This document shows positions 43,310 to 51,907 of a DNA stretch of 64,000 bases, one piece after another. The stretch comes from JANXQE01 sp035651635 (lineage in GTDB: Bacteria; Verrucomicrobiota; Verrucomicrobiia; Limisphaerales; UBA8199): assembly GCA_035651635.1 (NCBI GenBank), contig DASRFK010000313.1, positions 5,384-69,383 of the forward strand. The letters run 5' to 3'. The notes under the pieces were generated by a model that searched no databases, was not told the origin of the DNA, and saw nothing but the letters and a program-made list of their open reading frames with translations. The translations under genes and the position numbers were made by a program. Positions within the stretch are counted from its first letter, which is position 1, and every line of letters starts with the position of its first letter.

Positions 43310-43981
43310 CTAACGCGCGGCCGGGGTCGGCTCCCTTCGAAATTCCATCGTGTCCATCCCACGCTGTTTGGCGGCGGTGACCATGATTTCCACGTTGGTA
43401 GCCGCGGACTCCAGCTCGAACTGCAATTGGGCGAGTTTGCGCGAAAAGAAGTTGTAAGGGATCAGCGCCACAATCGCGATCGCCAGGCCGCACATCGTCG
43501 CGATCAGCGCTTCGCCAATGCCCCCGGTGATCGCCCCGGTGGCACCTTCCACCGTGGCGCTGCCGATGGATAGAAACGTCCGAAAAATGCCGGAAACAGT
43601 GCCCAACAAACCCAGCAACGGCGCCAAGGTGACCAGCGTATCCATCACCGTCAGGAAGCGTCCCGCCTTTTGCAGTTCCACTCCGGCCGCCACTTGCAAC
43701 GCTCCTTGGAGCGAGGAATGGTAATGATTCATCCCATGCCAGATCATCCGGATGATCGGGTCGGGCGAATCTTTCGACAATTGCGACGCCTGTCTGAAGT
43801 CGCCGGCTTCGAGCGCGCCAAAGAGTTTTTCGAGTGTTTCAGGGTCGCGCCGGCTGCTTTCGCGGAACCACCAGAAGCTGCGTTCACCCACGACCGCCAC
43901 CGCCACAATAGCGGTGATTAAAATCGGCCACATGACCGGGCCGCCCGCTTCAAAATATTTCACCAGGACGTTTGCTAACAT
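43310..43981 (-). CDS. exbB: MotA/TolQ/ExbB proton channel protein
   Basis: 223 residues with three membrane helices: an N-terminal one (MWPILITAIVAVAVVGERSF), then after a cytoplasmic domain a pair (TLVTLAPLLGLLGTVSGIFR and IATMCGLAIAIVALIPYNFF). The conserved LAPLLGLLGTVSG motif places it in the ExbB/TolQ group. Lies between tonB and exbD. Confidence 0.93.
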   Translation of the reverse strand: MLANVLVKYFEAGGPVMWPILITAIVAVAVVGERSFWWFRESSRRDPETLEKLFGALEAGDFRQASQLSKDSPDPIIRMIWHGMNHYHSSLQGALQVAAGVELQKAGRFLTVMDTLVTLAPLLGLLGTVSGIFRTFLSIGSATVEGATGAITGGIGEALIATMCGLAIAIVALIPYNFFSRKLAQLQFELESAATNVEIMVTAAKQRGMDTMEFRREPTPAAR

Positions 43982-44038
43982 AAGGTTTGTGTTCTGTTGT
44001 CAGAATCAGGTTAGGAGGTTGGCTTCGATTGAGAACTG

Positions 44039-44785
44039 CTACTGCAATTGGAACGTGAAGGGTGTAATGTAATGGCGTACGGCACCTGGCTCAAAATGCC
44101 AGCGGGTCTGGATCACTTGCAGCGCCGCCTCATCCAAGACTGGAAACCCCGAGCTCTTTTGCACTTTAGGCGAATCGATCTTTCCTGCTTCGTCCACTGT
44201 GTATTCGATAATGACAGTGCCCTGGTAGTGGTTCCTAAGGGCTACTGCGGGGTACTGAGGCTGGGGATATCTGCCCCCTCCCCCAGCTCCAGGATTAAAC
44301 TGAACGGCTCGCGGGGGCGCTTGACCAACTGGCGGTGGCGGCGTCGCAAGGTGCGCCGCGGGAGCGATCGCTACCGCCCCTTGGACCGGCACCGCAAAAG
44401 CCACCGAAGCAGGATCGGCCGCGGCCACCACGGTGACAACCTGCGGCGTTTCAGTCGGTGTGTCCTGCGGTTGTTCTTCCTCCTGTTTGACCTCTGGTTC
44501 GGTTTTTGGCGGTTCCTCGGGTTGTTGAAAAATCACCGGGACCGGTTCGTCGATTTTGCTAAGAGGCCTCTGGATCACCCTCGGGTGTTTCAGCCCAATA
44601 AGGCCGACCACCAGAAACAGAGCGCAAATCGAATTGACCCAGGCCAGCGTGCGGTACGAGTCCTTCCATTCCTGAGGCAAACACAGCCGCGCTAAATCGT
44701 CCGAAAGCTGGTAATTGCCCAAAGGAGATGCTAAGGCGGGATTGGAAGCCAATGGACTTTGGACTGGAGCAGAAGATTCACTCAT
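44039..44785 (-). CDS. tonB: TonB family energy transducer
   Basis: About 248 residues from the ATG at 44785. A cytoplasmic N-terminus of ~65 residues precedes one membrane helix (NSICALFLVVGLIGLKHP), a Pro/Glu-rich linker (VPVIFQQPEEPPKTEPEVKQ) and a C-terminal TonB domain (QGTVIIEYTVDEAGKIDSPK, DEAALQVIQTRWHFEPGA). It should span the periplasm to outer-membrane receptors. With exbB, exbD and the divergent receptor it forms a complete import system. Confidence 0.92.
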   Translation of the reverse strand: MSESSAPVQSPLASNPALASPLGNYQLSDDLARLCLPQEWKDSYRTLAWVNSICALFLVVGLIGLKHPRVIQRPLSKIDEPVPVIFQQPEEPPKTEPEVKQEEEQPQDTPTETPQVVTVVAAADPASVAFAVPVQGAVAIAPAAHLATPPPPVGQAPPRAVQFNPGAGGGGRYPQPQYPAVALRNHYQGTVIIEYTVDEAGKIDSPKVQKSSGFPVLDEAALQVIQTRWHFEPGAVRHYITPFTFQLQ

Positions 44786-45057
44786 GAAGCATCCCGCCCC
44801 CGGAAATGGCCTTCCCAAACGGCGGGCACCCGAACCGTTCCACCCCTGCTCGCATCTCCGCTAAGCTGTTCATCAGATTTCACCGGGCGCGTCGGCACGG
44901 GCCCATCACCGAGCCAATATGCTTTCAGGCGAGCCAACGCGCAAACCTTTCCTGAAAGGCCCGTAACATTTTTGCAACATTTAGCTTGCTTAATGTCGCC
45001 TAAATTGTGTAGATGTCGCTCAAGTCATTCCGTAAAACCTTATAGTCAACATTGTTT

Positions 45058-48000
45058 ATGATGAAAAATCTGTTTCCACAGATCCCTCGTCCTAACGTGC
45101 TGGCAAGTTTGGCTGGTTGTTTGACGGTCGCCTTGCCCGCTTTGGCACAAGACACCAATGCGCCCACGGTAATGAAACCCACCGTCATCACCGGGTCTTA
45201 CATCCCGACCGCTGAGACCGTCACCGCAACCCCGGTGCAAACCCTCTCCACGGAGGCCATCAGCGAGGCGGGAACGGCTGACCCGTTGCTCACGCTGAAA
45301 AAGCTAGTGCCGGGCTTCACCGGCAGCGGCAATTACCTGGGCAGCGTCAACAACAACGTGAACCTCGGCGCGGGCTTCCAGGCCTTCACGGGACAATCCT
45401 ATGCGCAAATCCGCAATCTCCCGACGTTGGTCCTGATTGACGGACAGCGGGTGGTCTCGACAGCTTTGAGCGGCGCTCAGGCAGTCGACCTGAACTCCAT
45501 CCCAATTTCAATGATCGAGCGCATCGAAGTTCTCAAGGACGGCGCCTCGGCCATTTACGGCTCTGACGCCATTGGCGGGGTCATCAATATCATCACCAAA
45601 AAGAACTTTAACGGTTTTGAGATTGGCGGACGCTTCGGGTTTCCAACTGAAGGGCCCGATGAGGCCGCCTGGCAGTACAAAGCCTATATCGTCGGCGGCG
45701 CCTCGACTGAGAACACCCGTTTCACCATGGGCGCTGAAGTCTTTGAGCAGAACTCGCTCAAAACCAAAGATCGCCATTTCGCCACACTCGACCCCGCAGA
45801 GTTGACGGCTGCCGGGATCGCGCCAGCTGTTGCGTACCTCAGCCCAAGCTTCCCGGGCAAAGTTCAGGATGGCAACGGCGCGTGGATTCTGGCTGGTTCG
45901 CCCTTTGCCGCGGGCCGGACGGGCTACAATCCGAGCTTGATCACGCCTCCGAAATTCGGAACGAATACATTCCCGTCGGTGGCGGCGTATAACGCTTATG
46001 CTCTCGCTCACGGATACGTTGATCCCTCGGATAGCGGCCAAGGCCCTTACCTGCCATTTGACACCACGACTCTCCTGCTTACGACTTCATTCGGCACTAC
46101 TTCGTTCCTGGATCAGGATCGTCGCCAGTTCTGGGCCAACTTCGAGCATGACCTATTCCCCGATACTCTGACGGTCTACTCCCGGTTCATTTACGCCGAC
46201 AATTCCGCCTCGGGTCAGTTGGCGCCCTCGCCGGTCGTAACGCTGTATAGCCCGGCGGCGGGTTACAATATCGGTGTTCCGGGAAATAACCCCTACAACC
46301 CATTTGGGATCGACCTCGGGGCAAATGGTTCCTCGGTGCCTCGGATTCGTTCTCGTTTCGTCGATTCCGGCAATCGTATCTTCGACAGCTTCCAGGACAC
46401 CTATCAATGGGTCGGAGGTTTGAAGGGCAAGATTACTCCTGATTATGGTTATGACACATCGTTTGATTACAGCCACAGCCGGGAGGAACAGCAAACCCGC
46501 AATGCGATTAACGGAGCAGCGCTCAACTCGGCCTTGATTCCGTTAGTCGGCGCGAATGGCGCCCCGGTGCTCGATGCTCACGGCCGGCCCCTCAGCCAAT
46601 TGGTCGATGCCGCTGGGAATAATGTGCCGGTCTACAACATCTTTGCCGGCCCTCTGGCGCAAGGGGCCAGCGGCAATGCGCCGGAAACTCTCAACTTGCT
46701 GCGTTCGACCCTGTTTACCTGGGGGCAGTCCGAGCTTTGGAACGCTCAAGGCGTCTTCAATGGTACTCCGCTTGACCTTCCGGCCGGCAAACTTTCATTC
46801 GCTGCCGGCGGCCAGTTCATTCATGAAGACATCCAGCTACAGGTTGATGGCTTGAGCCAGCAAGGCCTGGTCCCCGGCCTGAACCCGCAGCAGGCATTCC
46901 ACGGCGGCACGCGCGAAACCGCGGCCGGTTTCGTCGAAGTAAATATTCCCGTCCTGGGCAAAGATCAGGGCATCCCTGGCGTCTATGATCTGTCGATCGA
47001 TGCGGCCGGGCGTTATCAAACGTTCGATCCCGGTGGTAATGCCGCCGTGCCCAAGATTGGCATTCGCTGGCAGCCCATTGACGAAGAGGTCACGCTGCGC
47101 GCGAGCTACAACAAAGGCTTCATCGCCCCGTCGATCTTCAACCTTTTCGGGCCCGACTTTGCGAGCAATCCTTCGATCAGCACCCCTGGCGGCGCCGGAC
47201 AGGTCACCACGACGACGCGTGCCAATCCGAACCTGGAACCGCAGGACTCCGAGCAGTTCGGCTTTGGTGTGGTTATTTCTCCGAAGGTGGTCAAGAATCT
47301 TACGGTATCAGCCGATTACTACAACGTGACCTTGACCAAGGTGCCAGTGGCTGATGCGCAGGGTGCGGCCAACAGTCTCAATGCGCTGGGTTCAGCTTCG
47401 CCGTTCGCTCCTGGCTTCACGTTCTCCGACGGCACCCCGCTGACCAGTACCGCCGCCAATCAGGTTACTCCCGACAACTGGGGCAATCTGATCATTCCAT
47501 GGTCCGGTGCCGGTGCAGAGCGTGTCCAAGGCTTGGATTTCAGCGCCGACTATGTCCTGCCGCTCGATGAATCGATCGGCAAGATCTCACTGGACGCGGT
47601 GGCCAATCTGACCTTGAGTCACCAACTTGCCACCGGGGCCGGCCGGCCGTACTACGATTATACCGGGACCTTTACCGCCCTGCAGGGTTTGATTCCTGAT
47701 TACACCATTACCGCCTACCTGACCTATCAGTATAAGGGTCTCACCTTTGTGGTCAGCGGTCATTATATCCCTGAAACTCTGGATCCGGGAAATCGCTTCG
47801 CCGAGTACGCCGGCCTCAACCCGTTGCCGCCCGAACAGGGCGGTCCAACGCAAGGCCTGACCGTCAATGGCCACGAATGGAAGATCTCCGATTACTACAC
47901 CTTCGACATGCAGCTCAGCTATGAGTTCGGTAAGGGCAAAATCGAAGGCCGCAAGTGGTACGATGGCTCCCGGCTCGCTGTCGGCTGCAACAACATCGCC

Positions 48001-48108
48001 GATGCCTCGCCTCCGCTGATCCCCGACGCAATCGAGGATAACACCGACAAGAACAACTACGACGTTATCGGTCGCTTCGTTTATTTCGAGGTGTCCAAGA
48101 AGTTCTAA
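45058..48108 (+). CDS. TonB-dependent outer-membrane receptor
   Basis: About 1016 residues. Signal peptide (VLASLAGCLTVALPALAQ), a TonB-box-like TVMKPTVITGSYIP, a plug domain (AISEAGTADPLLTLKKLVPG, VLIDGQRVVSTALS, VLKDGASAIYGSDAIGGVIN) and a beta barrel ending in an aromatic residue (RFVYFEVSKKF). The plug motifs are strong. The substrate is unknown; the family includes receptors for siderophores, vitamins and oligosaccharides. The ATG at 45058 is preferred to an upstream TTG. Divergent from tonB, so a shared promoter region lies at 44786-45057. Confidence 0.95.
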   Translation: MMKNLFPQIPRPNVLASLAGCLTVALPALAQDTNAPTVMKPTVITGSYIPTAETVTATPVQTLSTEAISEAGTADPLLTLKKLVPGFTGSGNYLGSVNNNVNLGAGFQAFTGQSYAQIRNLPTLVLIDGQRVVSTALSGAQAVDLNSIPISMIERIEVLKDGASAIYGSDAIGGVINIITKKNFNGFEIGGRFGFPTEGPDEAAWQYKAYIVGGASTENTRFTMGAEVFEQNSLKTKDRHFATLDPAELTAAGIAPAVAYLSPSFPGKVQDGNGAWILAGSPFAAGRTGYNPSLITPPKFGTNTFPSVAAYNAYALAHGYVDPSDSGQGPYLPFDTTTLLLTTSFGTTSFLDQDRRQFWANFEHDLFPDTLTVYSRFIYADNSASGQLAPSPVVTLYSPAAGYNIGVPGNNPYNPFGIDLGANGSSVPRIRSRFVDSGNRIFDSFQDTYQWVGGLKGKITPDYGYDTSFDYSHSREEQQTRNAINGAALNSALIPLVGANGAPVLDAHGRPLSQLVDAAGNNVPVYNIFAGPLAQGASGNAPETLNLLRSTLFTWGQSELWNAQGVFNGTPLDLPAGKLSFAAGGQFIHEDIQLQVDGLSQQGLVPGLNPQQAFHGGTRETAAGFVEVNIPVLGKDQGIPGVYDLSIDAAGRYQTFDPGGNAAVPKIGIRWQPIDEEVTLRASYNKGFIAPSIFNLFGPDFASNPSISTPGGAGQVTTTTRANPNLEPQDSEQFGFGVVISPKVVKNLTVSADYYNVTLTKVPVADAQGAANSLNALGSASPFAPGFTFSDGTPLTSTAANQVTPDNWGNLIIPWSGAGAERVQGLDFSADYVLPLDESIGKISLDAVANLTLSHQLATGAGRPYYDYTGTFTALQGLIPDYTITAYLTYQYKGLTFVVSGHYIPETLDPGNRFAEYAGLNPLPPEQGGPTQGLTVNGHEWKISDYYTFDMQLSYEFGKGKIEGRKWYDGSRLAVGCNNIADASPPLIPDAIEDNTDKNNYDVIGRFVYFEVSKKF

Positions 48109-48127
48109 CATCCCCGCAGTGTCTCGA

Positions 48128-48158
48128 GGCCGAACCCTTCGCGGGTTCGGCCCTTTTT
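48128..48158 (+). terminator. Intrinsic terminator after the TonB receptor
   Basis: A perfect 10-bp stem GGCCGAACCC/GGGTTCGGCC with loop ttcgc, followed by cttttt. It lies 20 bp after the receptor stop, separating it from the plug-like mini-gene. Confidence 0.93.
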
Positions 48159-48214
48159 GTTACTTGCCAAGATCATTTGATGAGTTCAAGTTACTATCAA
48201 GTCAGCCAAATCTT

Positions 48215-48520
48215 ATGAAAACCACAACTTGGATCGCGCTTCTCACTTTCCTGCTTATCTCGGGCGTCGGCGCCCTGGCGGCCGACAAAACCGTTCAAGC
48301 GGCCCCGAAACCAACAGCCAAAGCTCATGTGAAGCGTTCGAAAACTCATAGCTCGCAGCGAATCGCCCTGACCGGGTCGTACATTAAGCAAGACATCCAT
48401 CGCAACGGGGTTGTAACCGATGGCCCCAACGCGGTGGTCGTTCTCGACAACGAGGCGATTCGGAATAGCGGCGCGGCGGATTTGCGCCAATTGCTCGTGC
48501 TGCGAGGCGTGCACCATTAA
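48215..48520 (+). CDS. Secreted 101-residue protein resembling an isolated TonB-receptor plug segment
   Basis: The ATG at 48215 starts a signal peptide (TTTWIALLTFLLISGVGALA), then a basic linker and RIALTGSYIKQDI ... VVVLDNEAIRNSGAADLRQL, ending LVLRGVHH. This copies the opening of TonB receptors: the neighbour has ITGSYIP and AISEAGTADPLLTLKKLVPG at the same spacing. There is no barrel and the frame closes with a normal stop, so it is a mini-plug rather than an obvious frameshift relic. Reading upstream from 48119 adds non-coding terminator sequence and is rejected. It might regulate a receptor or TonB, or be a relic. Confidence 0.75.
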   Translation: MKTTTWIALLTFLLISGVGALAADKTVQAAPKPTAKAHVKRSKTHSSQRIALTGSYIKQDIHRNGVVTDGPNAVVVLDNEAIRNSGAADLRQLLVLRGVHH

Positions 48521-48528
48521 ACGGCCCG

Positions 48529-48660
48529 AGGCTCCGAAGGTTTTGGAGTGCGCCGCTGCGCGGCGCTTTTTGGGCGGGAGAGGTTCAAACGATTGAGACC
48601 TTGCAGTGGCGGGGAGTCGTTCGGTTCCAAAAGCGGCGTAGAACGCCGCACTCCAAGACG
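48529..48660. repeat. Inverted-repeat element, family B (copy 1)
   Basis: Begins near cgaggctccgaaggttttgg and ends with cgccgcactccaagacgc. Its ends are inverted copies of TTGGAGTGCGSCG, each followed by its own hairpin (GCGCCGC-TGC-GCGGCGC on the left, GCGGCGT-AGA-ACGCCGC on the right). The middle contains gttcaaacgattgagacctt. A second copy lies at 51729-51848 in reverse orientation. Confidence 0.75.
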
Positions 48661-48740
48661 CTTTGCGAAATTCCTGCGGCGCTTTTGGCGCCTGCAAACG
48701 GGCCATTGAAACCCATCTCGAAACATGTTTCATTGGCCGT

Positions 48741-50165
48741 GTGGCCAAACCGGTCAAAACGCAATGGGATTTCGGCGAGCTGTTCCCGCCCGAAGCCACC
48801 GCCCCGTCGCGGCGGGTTTTTTCGGTCACGGAGCTGACGGCGCAGGTGCGCCGGTTGCTCGAGAAGGAAGTTGGCCAGCTCTGGGTTAGTGGCGAGATTA
48901 CCAATCTCCGGGTGCAGAATTCCGGCCATATCTATTTCACGCTCAAGGACGCTGGGGCGCAGTTGAGCTGCGTGCTTTTTCGCGGCGAACTCCAGGCGGA
49001 CCGCGCCGTCTTGCAGGACGGGCGGAAGGTGACCCTGGGGGGCGGTTTGACGGTGTATGAGGCGCGGGGGCAGTACCAGTTGCGCGTGACAAGTGTCGAG
49101 TTGCAGGGAGTCGGCGCGCTGCAGATCGCTTTCGAGAAGCTCAAACAAAAGCTCAAAACCGAGGGCCTTTTCGACCCGGCACGCAAACGTCCCCTGCCGC
49201 GTTATCCTCAATGCATCGGGCTCGTCACTTCCTCGACGGGGGCGGCGATTCGGGACGTCATTCACGTGCTCCAGCGCCGCAATCCGGCGCTGAAAGTCGT
49301 CCTGGCACCGTGCCGCGTGCAGGGCGAAGGCGCGGGCGCTGAGATCGCGGCAGCCATTCGTCTGTTGAATGAATTTCACCTGAGGGAAACCAGCCGCAGT
49401 CCGGGCATCCCCTTTTTGGACCTTATCCTCGTCACCAGGGGAGGAGGCAGTCTGGAAGATCTTTGGGCCTTCAACGAAGAAATTGTGGCGCGAGCCATTT
49501 TTCATTCGGACCTTCCGGTTGTTTCCGCTGTGGGCCACGAAATCGATTTTACCATCAGCGACTTTGTAGCGGATCTGCGGGCAGCGACTCCCAGCGCCGC
49601 CGCGGAAGTCATTTCCGAAGGAGTGTTCGCCAGTTGTCAATTTGTCGCCCAGGCTCGCGAGCGCATCGACCAATTGGTTCATCGGCAGATGGACGGCAAA
49701 ACCGGCCAGCTCGATCGAACGAATCAACGTTTGGCCCGGTTGCACCCGCGTCGGCGGTTCGAGGACTGGTTGCAACGCCTGGATGATTTACAGAATGGTT
49801 TGCAGCGTTGCGCCAAACAGGGGGTGCGTCAGCAGGTCGTTTGCTGGCGCAATCTTACCGAGCGGCTGGCGCGCGTCCGTCCGGCTCTGTTACTCAAACA
49901 ACGCCGCGAGATTTTCGAACAAGCCGAGTCTCGTTTTCACGAGCAAGCCGGGCACCGTTTGCGTGAACTCAAAAGCAAGCTGGGCGCCGCCGAAGCACGG
50001 TTACGCCTCCTGGGGCCCGAACAGGTCCTGTCCAGAGGCTACTCAATCACCTGGCTCGCCGATACGGGCGAGGTCGTCCGGAATGTTGACCAGGTTAGCC
50101 CGGGCCAGAGACTTAAGACTCGCCTCAAACATGGGGAGCTGTACAGCCAGGTTGAAGAGGACTGA
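48741..50165 (+). CDS. xseA: Exodeoxyribonuclease VII large subunit
   Basis: About 474 residues. N-terminal OB domain (VFSVTELTAQVRRLLEKEVG, LWVSGEITNLRVQNSGHIYF) and a catalytic domain with IGLVTSSTGAAIRDVIHVL, LILVTRGGGSLEDLWAFNEE and PVVSAVGHEIDFTISDFVAD, then a coiled-coil end. With XseB it degrades single-stranded DNA in repair. The GTG at 48741 is chosen because the frame up to 48663 runs into the family B repeat; the start remains uncertain. No xseB follows in the window. Confidence 0.92.
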   Translation: MAKPVKTQWDFGELFPPEATAPSRRVFSVTELTAQVRRLLEKEVGQLWVSGEITNLRVQNSGHIYFTLKDAGAQLSCVLFRGELQADRAVLQDGRKVTLGGGLTVYEARGQYQLRVTSVELQGVGALQIAFEKLKQKLKTEGLFDPARKRPLPRYPQCIGLVTSSTGAAIRDVIHVLQRRNPALKVVLAPCRVQGEGAGAEIAAAIRLLNEFHLRETSRSPGIPFLDLILVTRGGGSLEDLWAFNEEIVARAIFHSDLPVVSAVGHEIDFTISDFVADLRAATPSAAAEVISEGVFASCQFVAQARERIDQLVHRQMDGKTGQLDRTNQRLARLHPRRRFEDWLQRLDDLQNGLQRCAKQGVRQQVVCWRNLTERLARVRPALLLKQRREIFEQAESRFHEQAGHRLRELKSKLGAAEARLRLLGPEQVLSRGYSITWLADTGEVVRNVDQVSPGQRLKTRLKHGELYSQVEED

Positions 50166-50183
50166 AGCTCTCGCGCCTGTAGG

Positions 50184-51689
50184 ATGAAAATCGACTCAAC
50201 ACCTGATGCGTTTTCGCGCCGTGAGTTCCTTGCCGCCGGCGCCGGGTTGACCCTGGCTGCGGTGGCGCAACCCGCAGCGCTCACCGCCGCCGAAACAAGC
50301 CCCGGCCCTTCCAAGATGATTGGCATCCAGATCGGGGCCGTGTCCTTTGTCGATGAAGGCATCGATCGGGTGTTGGACATCCTTCAGGAGAAAGGCGCGG
50401 TCAACACTCTGTTTCTGACGACCTTCACCTATGGCCGGGGCCTGGCGGGACGCCAGATTCCCGGCCAGCCCTTTCCGGATCACGGCGCACAGGAACCAGA
50501 CACCCAATTCTTTCATGGCGGCAACTATGCCACCCCGCATCCCGAGTTTTATGCCAAAACCATTCTGAAGCAGACCCGCGCTCCGGACCATGGCGAGCTC
50601 GACATCCTGGATGCGGTGCTGCCCAAAGCCAAAAAGCGTGGTCTGAAAGTTTTCTGTTCCTGTGAAGACGCTTGGCGCAGGTCCGTGCCCGGGTTCGACC
50701 AGGTGGCGGAAGTCGATTTGAACGGTCGCAAAACCGGGACCCAATGCCTGTTCAACCCGGACGTCCGGAACTTCTGGACCGGGCTGGTGACGGACTATTG
50801 CCACTCGTACGATATTGACGGCGTTCTCTTCTTCAACGAGCGGAATGGTCCCTTGCTCAATGCGCTCGGCGCCAGCCACGCCCAGTCCATTGAGTCCAGC
50901 CGGGTGACTTGCTTTTGCGAACATCACCGCAATGCCGCGCGTCAGCACGGCATCGATTCCGACCGCGCACACGAGGGATATCGCCGCCTCGATCAGTTCG
51001 TTCAGAAAGCGCTGACGGGCGAGCGGCCGACAGACGGGTACTTTGTTGAATTCTGGCGGTTGCTGATTGAAAACCCCGAAATCCTGGCGTGGGATCGCCT
51101 GTTTGATCTCGGCAAACACCAGGTTCTGGCGGAAGTGCGCGCGGCTGTTAAGGCGGTCCGTCCGGCGCTCCAGGCGGGCTTTCACATCGAGCACGTCAAC
51201 TCCTTTAACCCCATTTTCCGTGCGACCAGGCGTTACTCGGATTTGGCTGATAAAGCCGATTTTTTGAAGGTCGTGGTGTACAACAATTGCGGTGGCGAAC
51301 GTTACGCGCATTTCATCGACAACATCTGCTCGACTGTTTTTCGCGATGTTCCTCGCGAGGAAATGCTGCGGTTTAATAATCATTTGTTGAACTACGCCAA
51401 TGAAGCGCCGCTTGGTGCCCTGCCTCAGGCCGGCCTTTCACCAGATTACGTTCGCCGTGAGACTCAACGCGCCCTGGAGGGAGTCGAGGGCAAATGCAAG
51501 GTTCTTCCTGGAATCGATATTGGAATTCCCACCGGCCGCAACAGCCGAAAGGCGAGCCCGGATGACACCTATGCGGCGGTGGCTGCGGCACTTAAGGCCG
51601 GTGCCCAAGGGGTGATCCTCTCGCGAAAGTATTCTGAAATGCGCCTGGCCAATCTCGAAACGGCAGGGAAAGCAGTGCGGGAAGCCTGA
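50184..51689 (+). CDS. Tat-exported TIM-barrel protein, putative glycoside-hydrolase-like
   Basis: 501 residues. The N-terminal RRxFL signal (SRREFLAAGAGLTLAAVA) is a clear Tat motif. The body resembles the uncharacterised hydrolase-like TIM barrels with an SWIM-like opening (MIGIQIGAVSFVDEGIDRVL) and long segments KKRGLKVFCSCEDAW, DGVLFFNERNGPLLNALG, DFLKVVVYNNCGGERYAHFI and GIDIGIPTG. I cannot assign a family or reaction. It lies between xseA and the reverse-oriented family B repeat. Confidence 0.8.
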   Translation: MKIDSTPDAFSRREFLAAGAGLTLAAVAQPAALTAAETSPGPSKMIGIQIGAVSFVDEGIDRVLDILQEKGAVNTLFLTTFTYGRGLAGRQIPGQPFPDHGAQEPDTQFFHGGNYATPHPEFYAKTILKQTRAPDHGELDILDAVLPKAKKRGLKVFCSCEDAWRRSVPGFDQVAEVDLNGRKTGTQCLFNPDVRNFWTGLVTDYCHSYDIDGVLFFNERNGPLLNALGASHAQSIESSRVTCFCEHHRNAARQHGIDSDRAHEGYRRLDQFVQKALTGERPTDGYFVEFWRLLIENPEILAWDRLFDLGKHQVLAEVRAAVKAVRPALQAGFHIEHVNSFNPIFRATRRYSDLADKADFLKVVVYNNCGGERYAHFIDNICSTVFRDVPREEMLRFNNHLLNYANEAPLGALPQAGLSPDYVRRETQRALEGVEGKCKVLPGIDIGIPTGRNSRKASPDDTYAAVAAALKAGAQGVILSRKYSEMRLANLETAGKAVREA

Positions 51690-51728
51690 CGATGAACCTG
51701 GTGGGGCGCGAACTGGCGGACCCGCGTC

Positions 51729-51848
51729 TTGGAGTGCGGCACTTTGCGCCGCTCTCGGAATCGAACGATTCGCGGCGCGTGCAAGGTCTCGATCGTTCGA
51801 ACGTAATTCGATCCGAAAGGCGCCGCAAAGCGGCGCACTCCAAAACCT
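51729..51848. repeat. Inverted-repeat element, family B (copy 2, reverse orientation)
   Basis: Starts cttggagtgcggcactttgc and ends gcggcgcactccaaaacctt. It has the same terminal TTGGAGTGCGSCG inverted ends and, internally, gcaaggtctcgatcgttcga, the reverse complement of the gttcaaacgattgagacctt region in copy 1. The two copies bracket xseA and the Tat protein. Confidence 0.75.
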
Positions 51849-51907
51849 TCGGGGTCCTTACGGTCTTATTGGGCAACCTCGAACTTCCGCCAGCGAGGCG
51901 GGCGACT

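Noticed and set aside
48585..49775. A 396-codon minus-strand frame opposite xseA
   Set aside because: Antisense of strongly recognisable xseA; no coding features of its own.
50196..51383. A 395-codon minus-strand frame opposite the Tat protein gene
   Set aside because: Shadow of a real gene with a Tat signal; no domain is visible in the antisense product.
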